A stretch of DNA of 64,000 bases. Source: Candidatus Thiodiazotropha sp. (ex Codakia rugifera). Its GTDB lineage: Bacteria; Pseudomonadota; Gammaproteobacteria; Chromatiales; Chromatiaceae. Below are positions 55,535 through 64,000 of the stretch, piece by piece (the stretch's first letter is position 1; each line of letters starts with the position of its first letter). The position numbers and the translations under genes are program-made. The DNA lies in assembly GCA_025656675.1 (NCBI GenBank), contig JAHXHN010000003.1, positions 558,001 to 622,000 on the forward strand, read 5' to 3'. The notes under the pieces are model-generated. The model was not told the origin of the DNA and did no database searches. It worked only from the letters and a program-made list of their open reading frames with translations.

Positions 55535-55860
55535 AGTTTGTACTCAACAGCTATGCAATTTAAATGCCACACACAGCAGGCCAATTAATATCTTTAAAAA
55601 CATATAGTTATTTTATCCACTGCAAAATAAGACAAAATATTGACTCACCTGAGAGGCCACATCAGGCAAATTTCCGACATTGTGAATTGAGTGCAATACG
55701 GGTTTCCCAGCTCCAAGTGCAGCGGGGTTGATACCCATAAAACGGATGATGACCCTATCTTGATTGGGTAAGACCCTAAAAATTGCTTTATCAGTTACTC
55801 ATTAAGTGCTATTAATTACATCCATAAACAGCTGTTAATAAATAATATTTTAGGATCTGC
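55535..55860. other. Divergent intergenic region between fliL and the HDOD-kinase gene
   Basis: 326 bp with the fliL sigma-54 promoter on its left side. On the right, ttttaggatctgc gives the ribosome-binding site of the GTG start at 55861. Between them the sequence is AT-rich, with no gene seen. Confidence 0.6.
55554..55569 (-). promoter_or_regulatory. Sigma-54 promoter of the fliL operon
   Basis: Minus-strand TGGCATTTAAATTGCA: matches TGGCAC-N5-TTGCA in all but one base, with GG and GC ten bases apart. Predicted start of transcription is near 55543, leaving a leader of about 24 bases before the chosen fliL ATG. Confidence 0.8.
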
Positions 55861-57966
55861 GTGCCTAACCATTCGGAGCAAAAACCATTTATAGGAAGAT
55901 TCAGCAATCTCCCTAGCCCACCAGCTATTCTCATCGAGTTAATCGACAGCTGTAACAATCCTGATGTGAGCTTCGCTCAACTGGCTGAGACAATAAGAAA
56001 AGATGCCGGTGTCTCCTCTCAGGTTATCACCGCCGCCAACTCCCCCTTTTATCGCCAATGGAAAGAGATCAGTGATCTTCACCGCCTTCTGGTTGTACTC
56101 GGCATCAGGAGTGTCAGGACAATTGCGATCAACAGCGCCGTTCAACAGTTCTTCGCCAAACTGAGCAAGCAGACTGGCCGTGTCCTGGACAAGATCTGGT
56201 ATCAATCACTGATGTGTGCAGAAACCGCCAGATCATTGGCTGAATTGACCACTTACCCGATCCCGGATGAGGCCTACCTTGCAGGACTGCTTCATCGCCT
56301 CGGTCAACTTGCACTGCTTCAAGCGTATCCAGATGACTATCAAGCCATCCTGGACAAGGGGCTGGAGGGAGAGGCACTGGTTGCAGCAGAAAAAGAAATG
56401 CTCGACTTTACATCACCGCAAGTCGGATCACAGATGATTGATAGCTGGGAGCTGCAATCATTTTTATCCGATGCGGTGCTCTATCAATATGAGCCCGCTG
56501 ACACCATCCTCGACAGCTCCCACCTGGTAAAGCTGATCAATCTCGCAAGTCAACTATCCGCCAGCGATGCCAAGCCCGGCAATGAGGCATTGGAGCGGGC
56601 TGATTCACTGTTTGGATTAAATCAGACAGTCATTGAGGAGCGACTGCAAAAGGCCCAAGAGAAGGCAGCCAAAGCAGCTCAGAGTCTAGGCATTGCCCTA
56701 CCCTCACAAAAGAGCGACCAACATGCCCAGCGTCACCAGGACGCATTGGCAGAGCGGGTCAAACAGGCAGCACTGTTTGGCGGTGGCTTGGAGCCTATGC
56801 CTGAAAAGCCTGACATGATCGCCACGATGCAACAGATCCAACGTGATCTCGATCTGTTATTTGGTATCAAACAGATCTGTTTTCTATTGCAGGAGCAGGA
56901 TGGAACAGCACTGCATCCGCTCAGTCCCACAACGACAAATAGCAACCTGCTGGATGGGATTACCCTATCCACAGCATCTGATCGCAGCTTAGCCGCCAGT
57001 GCCTTCAACCAAAGAAAGGCCCTGTTTTCGCGGGATGAGGAGAACCAGACATTAGTGACTGTTGTAGACCAACAGTTAGCGCGTTTTCTGAAAAGTGATG
57101 GCGTACTCTATCTGCCACTTTCTTCACAGCAATCGACACAGGGCTTGATTGTTGTTGGGATGAGTCAACATCAATGGCAGAGCCTAAGCAGTCAACATGC
57201 TCTGTTGAACCTGTTTGCACGTGAAGCAGCTGAAATGCTTCAACGTCAACACAATATGCTTGGCTCCCAACAGCAAATGATAGATGACGAACGGGCGGCC
57301 TTTCATCTGGAAGCACGCAAAGTGGTTCACGAAGTCAATAACCCGCTGGGAATCATAAATAACTATCTACATATTCTTGGCATGAAGCTTGGGGAAGACC
57401 ATCAGGTACAGGAAGAACTGGATATAATCAAAGAGGAGATCTCGAGGGTCGGCAAGATTATTCTGCGTGTTCGAGATATTCCCGATGAACTGGAACAGCA
57501 AGTCAAAAGTGTTGATATAAACCAACTGATCCAGGATCTTAATAAACTTTTTCAATCGTCCCTGTTTACCACCCATAATATTGTAACCGAGCTCGACCTC
57601 GACCCGAATATCCCTCAGCTGGGTACCAGTCGCGGTCATTTAAAACAAATACTTACAAACTTGATAAAAAATGCTGTTGAAGCCATGCCAGAAGGGGGGA
57701 AACTGAGTATTGCCTCCCGCGACAACGCGTATCTAAATGGCAAGGCACATATTGAGATACAAATAACTGACGACGGCCCAGGTATTGACAAAGAGATCAT
57801 GGACCAACTGTTTTCTCCCGGTAAAACCACAAAAGACAGCTCTCACTCCGGTTTGGGGCTCGCCATTGTCAAGAATCTCATTGATGAACTGTCCGGTTCC
57901 ATCAACTGTACATCAAATACAGAGTCGGGCACCCGTTTCCAGCTGTTCCTGCCACGTGTCGGCTAG
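55861..57966 (+). CDS. HDOD-domain sensor histidine kinase
   Basis: 701 residues from a GTG with AGGA upstream. Order: an HDOD domain (about 10-205; FSNLPSPPAILIELIDSC, AGVSSQVITAANSPFYRQW, YLAGLLHRLGQLALLQAYP); a charged helical linker (about 230-310); a GAF-like sensor region (about 320-465); a kinase core with phospho-His490 in VVHEVNNPLGIINNYLHIL; and a HATPase with LKQILTNLIKNAVEAMPEGG, DDGPGIDKE and SGLGLAIVKNLI. There is no membrane segment, so it is cytosolic. HDOD lacks the HD metal residues and usually acts as a scaffold. It precedes the response-regulator gene by 13 bases, so the two form a likely phosphorelay pair. Confidence 0.9.
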   Translation: MPNHSEQKPFIGRFSNLPSPPAILIELIDSCNNPDVSFAQLAETIRKDAGVSSQVITAANSPFYRQWKEISDLHRLLVVLGIRSVRTIAINSAVQQFFAKLSKQTGRVLDKIWYQSLMCAETARSLAELTTYPIPDEAYLAGLLHRLGQLALLQAYPDDYQAILDKGLEGEALVAAEKEMLDFTSPQVGSQMIDSWELQSFLSDAVLYQYEPADTILDSSHLVKLINLASQLSASDAKPGNEALERADSLFGLNQTVIEERLQKAQEKAAKAAQSLGIALPSQKSDQHAQRHQDALAERVKQAALFGGGLEPMPEKPDMIATMQQIQRDLDLLFGIKQICFLLQEQDGTALHPLSPTTTNSNLLDGITLSTASDRSLAASAFNQRKALFSRDEENQTLVTVVDQQLARFLKSDGVLYLPLSSQQSTQGLIVVGMSQHQWQSLSSQHALLNLFAREAAEMLQRQHNMLGSQQQMIDDERAAFHLEARKVVHEVNNPLGIINNYLHILGMKLGEDHQVQEELDIIKEEISRVGKIILRVRDIPDELEQQVKSVDINQLIQDLNKLFQSSLFTTHNIVTELDLDPNIPQLGTSRGHLKQILTNLIKNAVEAMPEGGKLSIASRDNAYLNGKAHIEIQITDDGPGIDKEIMDQLFSPGKTTKDSSHSGLGLAIVKNLIDELSGSINCTSNTESGTRFQLFLPRVG

Positions 57967-57979
57967 GAGGGAGTAGGCA

Positions 57980-60244
57980 ATGCATTCATACTATCCGGCT
58001 CCGTGGCGTGGCATAGAGGGAAACTTCGAATCCATGCCTAAAAAGATCAAGGTTAACCCCACAAAACACAACTTTAATGCCCGCATCCTGATTGCAGATG
58101 ATGAGCCCAGGGCAAGGGCCAGCCTCAAGGAGATTCTGCGTTTCTCCGGCTATGAGACAACGCTTGCTGAGAGCGGCAGTGAAGCAATTGAGTTACTTAC
58201 CAGCAGTAGTTTCGACCTGATACTACTCGACCTCAACATGCCTGACCTGCATGGTCATAAAGTGATGGAGCACATTGATCACTACAGTATCGATTGTGAC
58301 ATCATCGTGGTCAGTGGCGAAACGACCTTTGATCATGCCACTCAAGCATTGCGCAAGGGTGCCCAGGATTTTTTGCGCAAGCCCTATGCACCCGACGAAT
58401 TATTGCGTTCTGTCTCTAATGTCCTTGAACGTCGGCAGCTGAAAGCAGAGAATCAAGCGATAAACCTGCGCCTGAGTGAATCTGAAGCCCTACATAAATT
58501 CATAGTCAACAATTCTCCTGATATGATTTATCTACTTGATCAGGAGGGTAATTTTGCATTCATAAATGATCGCATAGAGACATTACTTGGATACAATCGA
58601 AATGAGATTATCGGCCAGCACTTCAGCAAACTGATCCATACTGAAGATATCGAAAGAGCCAATTTCACCTTTAACGAACGGCGTACCGGCGACCGGGCCA
58701 CTCGCAGTACAGAATTGCGCTTATCCAGCAAAAACAGCAGCGGGCCTCGTTATTTTGAATCCCGCGCTGTGCCAATTGAACTCAGCTCAATTGGCATCTA
58801 CACCATGAATAATGACAACAAAAAAGCATTCATTGGTACCTATGGTGTGGCCCGGGATATCACAGAACGAAAGCAGGCTGAGGAGCTGATCAAATACCAG
58901 TTGTATCACGATCTGTTGACCAACCTACCTAACCGCAGCCTATTTCGCGATCGTCTGAACATGGCAATGGCCCAGTCCAAGCGCAGCGGAAAAAAGCTGG
59001 CCATCATGTATCTCGACATGGATCGCTTCAAGATCATCAATGACTCCCTCGGTCACTATGTTGGAGATGAGCTGCTGAAATTGGTGGGCCAACGTCTGAG
59101 GAGTGAGTTACGCGAAGCGGATACCCTGGCGCGTGTCGGCGGCGATGAATTCAATTTGTTGATACCGGAAATCAACGACATTCAGGACGCAAGAAACCTT
59201 GCTGAAAAAATCCTTCGTCTTACCACAACGCCATTCATCATAAAAAATGAAGAGATCTTTATCAGCTTCAGTATTGGTATCTCGATCTATCCAAGTGATG
59301 GCGACACCAAGGATACGTTGATCAAGAATGCCGATATTGCAATGTATAAAATCAAGAATACCGGCAAAAACGGTTACGCATTCTTTTCGCAAAAGATGAA
59401 GACCCATTTCTCCCAGTCATTGGACATTGAGAACGGTCTGCGTAAGGCCATCTCCACCAACGAGCTCTGTCTCTACTATCAACCGCAATATAATATTAAG
59501 AATGGGGAGATGGTTGGTGTGGAGGCCCTTGTCCGCTGGCAACATCCTGAAAAGGGCACCATCCAGCCCAACGAATTCATCAGTGTCGCTGAGGAATCGG
59601 GACTTATCATTCCACTGGGTGAATGGGTTTTGCGAAAAGCATGTATCGATATCAAACGCTGGATGGAGATGGAGGGCATTTCGTTAAGTCTCTCTGTAAA
59701 CATCTCTATGCAACAACTTGAGATGGATCAGTTTGTCGCTAAAACGTTAAAGATCATCAAACGTCATGCATTACCAAAAAATACGCTGGAGCTGGAAATC
59801 ACTGAACATGCCATCATGCAGGATATGGAAAAGGCCGTAGACGCTCTAACAAGGCTGTCCGATAAGGGAATACGTATCGCCATCGATGATTTTGGTACAG
59901 GCTACTCATCCCTGGGATATCTGCAGACATTGCCTATCAATACGCTTAAAATTGACCGCTCATTCGTACAGAGCATTAAATCGTCTGATGGTAACTCAAT
60001 CATCGATGCCATCATCGCAATGGGTAAAGGACTCAACCTGGATCTGATTGCTGAAGGTGTAGAAAACCAGACCCAAATCAATCACCTCACCGAGGCAGGC
60101 TGTGGTTTGGCTCAGGGCTTCTTCTACAGCCATCCCATTCCAGAAAACGAATTACTGAAACTTATAAGATCAAGTGCTCACAGTACGAGTGAGCCACCCA
60201 CTCAAAACAATCAGTTCCGTGATGAAGGTTCACCGGTTCCATAG
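57980..60244 (+). CDS. Response regulator with REC, PAS, GGDEF and EAL domains
   Basis: 754 residues; ATG with GGAGGGAGTAGG upstream (an ATG at 58034 is possible). Order: receiver (about 35-150; DDE pocket in LIADDEPRARAS, phospho-Asp84 in LILLDLNMPD, Lys in FLRKPYAP); PAS (about 165-295); GGDEF (about 310-470) with the intact motif GGDEF at 387-391; EAL (about 485-735) with EAL at 515-517 and DDFGTGYSSLGYL and AEGVENQ preserved. Both catalytic domains look active, so the net effect on c-di-GMP cannot be read. The kinase encoded 13 bases upstream is the obvious phosphodonor. The direction is away from the fliL operon. Confidence 0.93.
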   Translation: MHSYYPAPWRGIEGNFESMPKKIKVNPTKHNFNARILIADDEPRARASLKEILRFSGYETTLAESGSEAIELLTSSSFDLILLDLNMPDLHGHKVMEHIDHYSIDCDIIVVSGETTFDHATQALRKGAQDFLRKPYAPDELLRSVSNVLERRQLKAENQAINLRLSESEALHKFIVNNSPDMIYLLDQEGNFAFINDRIETLLGYNRNEIIGQHFSKLIHTEDIERANFTFNERRTGDRATRSTELRLSSKNSSGPRYFESRAVPIELSSIGIYTMNNDNKKAFIGTYGVARDITERKQAEELIKYQLYHDLLTNLPNRSLFRDRLNMAMAQSKRSGKKLAIMYLDMDRFKIINDSLGHYVGDELLKLVGQRLRSELREADTLARVGGDEFNLLIPEINDIQDARNLAEKILRLTTTPFIIKNEEIFISFSIGISIYPSDGDTKDTLIKNADIAMYKIKNTGKNGYAFFSQKMKTHFSQSLDIENGLRKAISTNELCLYYQPQYNIKNGEMVGVEALVRWQHPEKGTIQPNEFISVAEESGLIIPLGEWVLRKACIDIKRWMEMEGISLSLSVNISMQQLEMDQFVAKTLKIIKRHALPKNTLELEITEHAIMQDMEKAVDALTRLSDKGIRIAIDDFGTGYSSLGYLQTLPINTLKIDRSFVQSIKSSDGNSIIDAIIAMGKGLNLDLIAEGVENQTQINHLTEAGCGLAQGFFYSHPIPENELLKLIRSSAHSTSEPPTQNNQFRDEGSPVP

Positions 60245-60401
60245 GCAAAACACTGTGGCAGCAACTCGCTATAGCGTGTCCGCAAAGCAATGCGAACAGG
60301 TTGTTTTGACGATATAAATAAAGGGATTAAAAGGACATATTCACTTGTCTTCGTCAGTCTGGCTAGCAAAAACTGACAAGAAAAAAGTCACAGTAATTTG
60401 A

Positions 60402-60415
60402 TTGATCACAGTCAA
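60402..60415 (+). promoter_or_regulatory. FNR/Anr-type operator
   Basis: TTGATCACAGTCAA differs from the TTGAT-N4-ATCAA consensus by one base. Its centre (60408.5) is 41.5 bases before the start predicted from the TATTAT at 60439-60444, exactly the class II activator position. Confidence 0.6.
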
Positions 60416-60438
60416 GAAACTGTACGAGATAAGCCCCC

Positions 60439-60444
60439 TATTAT
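60439..60444 (+). promoter_or_regulatory. -10 box of the FNR-type promoter
   Basis: TATTAT (5/6 to TATAAT), placed so that transcription would start near 60450-60451. No -35 hexamer is evident, as expected for an activator-dependent class II promoter. Confidence 0.5.
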
Positions 60445-60450
60445 TTTTTA

Positions 60451-60590
60451 CATAAATCTGCGTTCACTCTGATGACTCATCCACTGAACAGGTGAAATGA
60501 CTTGTTGTGATGCCAGTGATTTACCCACCCTATCAAGAGGAAGAACCAATCTGATTACATTAAAAAAACCCCGCCGAAGCGGGGTTCTTG
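60451..60590 (+). ncRNA. Possible FNR-dependent small RNA
   Basis: The segment from the predicted start to the hairpin at 60567-60586 is about 140 nt and has no credible coding frame (the longest is 14 codons). It does not resemble E. coli FnrS in sequence. The terminator has the tail ttcttgtt on this strand, which is only moderately U-rich. Assignment depends entirely on the promoter reading. Confidence 0.3.
60567..60586. terminator. Hairpin terminator, stronger on the minus strand
   Basis: Eight-base-pair stem aaccccgc / gcggggtt with a cgaa tetraloop. The plus strand has the tail ttcttgtt; the minus strand has a run of seven Ts. No gene ends nearby on the minus strand. Confidence 0.8.
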
Positions 60591-61161
60591 TTGGCTCAGT
60601 GTAGAAGATACAAGCTTAATCCTTTGGATACACCAACCTGGGTCTGATAGGCTGTTATACTATTCAACTGTGATGATGGTAGTTACCTGATCACACTCTT
60701 CTTAAGCCTATGCATAAACCTAGCTGGTAAAATCCGGTATCAAGCTTTTCTTTTGAGGTGAATACCCTAGTCTCCTCTTCAACAGGTTTACAAAGATACT
60801 CAGCTACGGTCATCATCTCAGTGGCTCTACTCCGTATTGGGTAACAACCACAATGCCCCGTAGTGTCTCTACCGCGTTTGTAACCTTCATTATGCGTCAA
60901 GACGTTTTATCGAAGGTTACACAAGCCAATTAATCACTAGAGACAATAGTAAGTGTAATCCAACTTACATGTATATCAAGGTACCCCAGTTATTTAGTTC
61001 CTACCTGTAGAGTGTTTTGTATATTCCTGACGTTTTCCATGTACAGTACATCCCTCTATGTCGGGAATATCTATCTGATTTCCCTCCTCTCATGCTAGGA
61101 TATACGCACTAGTTGCGCCTTATGCGCCATCCGACTCTTAACAATTTTTTTACGAAATCCA

Positions 61162-62829
61162 ATGGCCCAGTACATATACACAATGAACCGGGTGGGTAAG
61201 ATCGTCCCACCAAAAAAGCATATCCTGCGTGATATCTCCCTTTCCTTTTTCCCCGGTGCCAAGATTGGCGTACTGGGTCTGAATGGTGCGGGTAAGTCAA
61301 CATTACTGCGCATCATGGCCGGCGTTGATACCGATATCGAGGGCGAGGCACGACCTCAGGCCGGCATCCGTATTGGCTACCTGCCGCAAGAACCACAGTT
61401 GGATGAAACCACCGACGTACGTGGAAACGTTGAAGCTGCCCTGGCAGAGGTCAAACAGGCCTTATCCCGCCTCGATGAGGTCTATGCGGCCTATGCTGAA
61501 GCAGACGCTGATTTCGATGCCTTGGCCAAGGAACAGGCTGAACTTGAGAATATCATCCAGACCACCGATGGACATAATATCCAACGTCAATTGGAGATCG
61601 CTGCTGATGCCTTACGCCTCCCCCCCTGGGATGCGGATGTAAAGACCCTATCCGGTGGTGAGCGACGTCGTGTCGCACTCTGTCGCCTGTTGCTTGAAAA
61701 TCCAGACATGTTGCTTCTCGACGAGCCCACTAACCACCTCGACGCAGAGTCGGTTGCATGGCTGGAACGCTTTCTACACGAATACAGCGGCACAGTGGTT
61801 GCCGTCACCCATGACCGCTATTTTCTCGACAATGTCGCAGGATGGATACTTGAACTAGACAGAGGGTATGGCATTCCCTGGGAGGGCAACTACTCTTCAT
61901 GGCTGGAGCAGAAGGAGCAGCGTCTGGAACAGGAGTCCCGAGAGGAGGCAGCCCATGTTAAAAGTATGAAGGCGGAGCTGGAGTGGGTACGCTCCAACCC
62001 CAAAGGTCGCCATGCAAAGAGCAAGGCCCGCCTGCAACGTTTTGAAGAGCTGCAATCTCAAGAGTTCCAGAAACGTAATGAGACCAATGAACTCTATATA
62101 CCACCCGGTCCGAGATTAGGTGATATGGTCATCCAGGCAGAGGGACTGAAAAAGGCCTTTGGTGACCGGGTATTGTACGATGACATTACCTTCAACCTTC
62201 CCAAGGGTGGCATAGTCGGCATCATTGGTCCCAATGGAGCGGGTAAGACCACCCTGTTTCGTATCATCACCGGGCAGGAGCAGCCAGACGGTGGAGAGAT
62301 GCATATAGGCGAGAGCGTGGAGATTGCCTATGTGGACCAGAGTCGTGACGCCCTGGACGCAGACAAGACGGTTTGGGAAGAGATTTCGGATAGCCAGGAC
62401 ATCATCATCGTAGATCGGTTTCAGATGCCATCCCGGGCTTATGTTGGCCACTTCAACTTCAAGGGCTCCGATCAACAGAAACGTATCGGCGATCTCTCCG
62501 GTGGAGAACGCAACCGGGTACATCTTGCGAAGTTGCTAAAGCGTGGCGGCAACTTGTTGCTGCTTGATGAACCAACCAACGATCTTGATGTAGAGACCCT
62601 GCGTGCTCTGGAGGAGGCCCTGCTCTCTTTCCCCGGTTGCGCGGTAATCATCAGCCATGACCGCTGGTTTCTCGACCGTATCGCCACCCATATTCTTGCT
62701 TTCGAGGGTGATTCAGGGGTGGTCTGGTTTGAAGGCAACTATGCCGACTACGAGGCGGACCGCAAACGCCGTCTTGGGGCCGAGGCTGATCAACCCCATC
62801 GCATCAAATATAAGCGTCTGGGTGGTTAG
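61162..62829 (+). CDS. ettA: Energy-dependent translational throttle EttA (ABC-F ATPase)
   Basis: A cytosolic ABC-F protein that binds the ribosomal E site and gates the first elongation step according to ATP/ADP. Seen: 555 residues with two ABC domains: Walker [14 protein letters not shown] and [13 protein letters not shown], signatures [15 protein letters not shown] and [15 protein letters not shown], and Walker [12 protein letters not shown] and [11 protein letters not shown]. The arm inserted in the first domain and the inter-domain linker ([20 protein letters not shown]) are typical of EttA. The start [19 protein letters not shown] matches the family. There is no good ribosome-binding site. 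A single gene. Confidence 0.97.
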   Translation: MAQYIYTMNRVGKIVPPKKHILRDISLSFFPGAKIGVLGLNGAGKSTLLRIMAGVDTDIEGEARPQAGIRIGYLPQEPQLDETTDVRGNVEAALAEVKQALSRLDEVYAAYAEADADFDALAKEQAELENIIQTTDGHNIQRQLEIAADALRLPPWDADVKTLSGGERRRVALCRLLLENPDMLLLDEPTNHLDAESVAWLERFLHEYSGTVVAVTHDRYFLDNVAGWILELDRGYGIPWEGNYSSWLEQKEQRLEQESREEAAHVKSMKAELEWVRSNPKGRHAKSKARLQRFEELQSQEFQKRNETNELYIPPGPRLGDMVIQAEGLKKAFGDRVLYDDITFNLPKGGIVGIIGPNGAGKTTLFRIITGQEQPDGGEMHIGESVEIAYVDQSRDALDADKTVWEEISDSQDIIIVDRFQMPSRAYVGHFNFKGSDQQKRIGDLSGGERNRVHLAKLLKRGGNLLLLDEPTNDLDVETLRALEEALLSFPGCAVIISHDRWFLDRIATHILAFEGDSGVVWFEGNYADYEADRKRRLGAEADQPHRIKYKRLGG

Positions 62830-63308
62830 AATTACAGTCACAAAACGATCGCCAGACGTTTACGCGTCTGGAGGTGGTTTTTGGCATACTGTTAACCTGG
62901 TAACCTAATTGTGTTGCCGGGTTAACAACAATCTGACGGTGTCCACATCGACGCCCCATCAAACTATCCACGAATAAATACACCCCACTCTGCTTCAACG
63001 CCTGTACTTCATAATCAACCCTCCCCTAGCACGTTATATTTAGAGGGTATGTACAGATTAATGTTTATCCTGGACAAGAAAAACACTACTGATCATATGT
63101 GAATCATTACCCGCTTTCTTAACCATTCCTTAAGCTTAAGTGGCTATTTCTATGAGTTGATACCCTACTTGTATTCAAGTACAGCGCCAGCATAAAAAGT
63201 CATCTGGCGATCTGTATTTATATGGAAATCTATCAAAAACAGATAGCGAAAAAGCGTACTGACCGTGGGGAATCAATGCACCATAACCAATATAATTTGG
63301 AGAAGAGG
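62830..63308. other. Intergenic region after ettA
   Basis: 479 bp. A hairpin ccagacg/cgtctgg (62852-62871) followed six bases later by a run of Ts is a plausible ettA terminator. The promoter of the rhodanese-like gene should lie in the right half; nothing else is seen. Confidence 0.5.
62852..62883 (+). terminator. Possible ettA terminator
   Basis: Seven-base-pair stem ccagacg / cgtctgg with a six-base loop, then aggtgg and a run of Ts. The gap between stem and T run makes it weaker than the others. Confidence 0.5.
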
Positions 63309-64000
63309 ATGGGTATAGAGACACGCACGCACATACGTACACCAATACTCGCAACACTGGCCTTTACAATCAGCATCAGTGTTAACGACCAGGCCCTCGC
63401 TGCAGAGGGTGATTCAGACGGCAACCGTTATTATCTGCAACGCTACTATCTGGAGGATATCAGTGCAGCCAAGGCCTATTTGGGTATGCTCGGCAAGCAT
63501 CAGGACAAAGACCGAGAAAAGCATGAAGAGAAGAAGCATGATTTTGACAAACTAACCATCATCGATGTCAGGGATGCCACCGAATACCGTATGGGACACC
63601 CCAAAAAAGCGATTCACATGCCTTATCCCCGAATATATCGGGAGTGTGTCGATAACCTGCGTACCGAGGATGGTGCCTGCTCTGCAGGAACAGTCTATCA
63701 AGTCAGGCAGGATCCTGAATCGCTGTTTTTGCAGATTGAAGAGAAAATCGAAGATAAGGCCACACCTATTGCAACCTTGTGCCGCACCGGCTTTCGCAGC
63801 GTCCTCGCTGCAAACATCCTTTCCAAGCCAACCACACTCTGTGACCTAAAGGCATATACCGGTGTGGAGTATGATCAGTGCATCACTACCTATCAGGGAC
63901 GGGGATATGAAAATGTATCCAATATCTGGCAAGGTTTTGTTGGCCAGCCTATGGCCGGCATCGTCAGCACTGGGGGCAATCGCTTTGTTGTCGGGGATGA
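63309..64000 (+). CDS. Exported rhodanese-like protein (3' end cut by the window edge)
   Basis: 230 codons visible from an ATG with GGAGAAGAGG upstream (an in-frame ATG at 63276 is an alternative). A signal peptide ends near QALAAEGD. A helical, charged stretch (about 38-80, HQDKDREKHEEKKHDFDKL) precedes a rhodanese fold: TIIDVRDATEYRMGHPKKAI, a Cys-containing insert (RECVDNLRTEDGACSAG), and the active-site loop CRTGFRS with Cys158. The insert and a following Cys pair (LCDLKA, YDQCIT) are unusual and could form disulfides in the periplasm. A role in periplasmic sulfur transfer or redox is possible for a sulfur oxidiser, but unproven. The C-terminal part is outside the window. Confidence 0.82.
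   Translation, partial: MGIETRTHIRTPILATLAFTISISVNDQALAAEGDSDGNRYYLQRYYLEDISAAKAYLGMLGKHQDKDREKHEEKKHDFDKLTIIDVRDATEYRMGHPKKAIHMPYPRIYRECVDNLRTEDGACSAGTVYQVRQDPESLFLQIEEKIEDKATPIATLCRTGFRSVLAANILSKPTTLCDLKAYTGVEYDQCITTYQGRGYENVSNIWQGFVGQPMAGIVSTGGNRFVVGD

Larger units (their letters stand above)
60245..61161. other. 917-bp intergenic region before ettA
   Basis: The longest gap in the window. It contains an FNR-type site and a -10 box, a hairpin with a T tract on the minus strand, and otherwise AT-rich sequence. A 69-codon minus-strand frame (60691-60900) begins with TTG, has no ribosome-binding site and is not convincing. A palindrome atgtacagtacat lies near 61039. Confidence 0.6.

Noticed and set aside
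60691..60900. Minus-strand frame of 69 codons in the gap before ettA
   Set aside because: TTG start, no ribosome-binding site, no protein-like pattern.

Overview
The window reads as a 64-kb chromosomal piece of a motile Gammaproteobacterium. A sulfur-oxidising, Chromatiales-like lineage such as the Sedimenticola/Thiodiazotropha group is my best guess. It rests on remembered gene orders (trpB-trpF-truA-fimV-asd-leuBDC with a divergent lysR; a polar-flagellar fliLMNOPQR-flhBA-flhF-fleN-fliA-cheYZAB-motCD-parC-parP-cheW block), not on a database search. No plasmid or phage genes are visible.

Left part (1-16.5 kb): housekeeping and biosynthesis, almost all on the minus strand. It holds trpB (cut by the window edge), trpF, truA, fimV, asd, leuB, leuD and leuC, a divergent LysR regulator, ndk, an MFS carrier overlapping aroC, a TolC-type outer-membrane channel and an exported M23 peptidase.

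Middle part (16.6-33 kb): the most accessory-looking stretch. It carries three tRNAs (Leu-CAG, Arg-ACG, Ser-GGA), a small unrecognised acidic protein, an M48 lipoprotein protease with TPRs, a membrane GGDEF-EAL protein, a glycine-rich DUF533/TerB protein, an MscS-type channel, a TPR protein, and a 1170-residue exported purple-acid-phosphatase-like protein with Fn3 and DNRLRE-type repeats. Decay is visible here: a truncated ACR3 arsenite-carrier pseudogene with two stops, and a chemoreceptor gene interrupted by one TAA. That chemoreceptor is preceded by a good sigma-28 promoter and six tandem heptamers. Two tandem 243-bp repeats lie between tRNA-Arg and tRNA-Ser.

Right-middle part (33.3-55.5 kb): a YbaK deacylase and a divergent methyltransferase, then one long minus-strand flagellar and chemotaxis block read from fliL down to mobB. 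Two GG-N10-GC sigma-54 promoters are readable, before fliL and before flhF. flhA is set apart on both sides by long gaps, one carrying an inverted pair of heptamer arrays. The block builds the export gate (FlhAB-FliPQR-FliO), the C-ring (FliM/N), polar placement and number control (FlhF/FleN), the late sigma factor (FliA), the chemotaxis core (CheYZABW), its polar positioning (ParC/ParP) and a second stator (MotCD).

Right end (55.8-64 kb): an HDOD-histidine kinase followed by a REC-PAS-GGDEF-EAL response regulator (probably one phosphorelay acting on c-di-GMP), a 917-bp gap with an FNR-type promoter that may drive a small RNA, the ABC-F factor ettA, and an exported rhodanese-like protein cut by the window edge.
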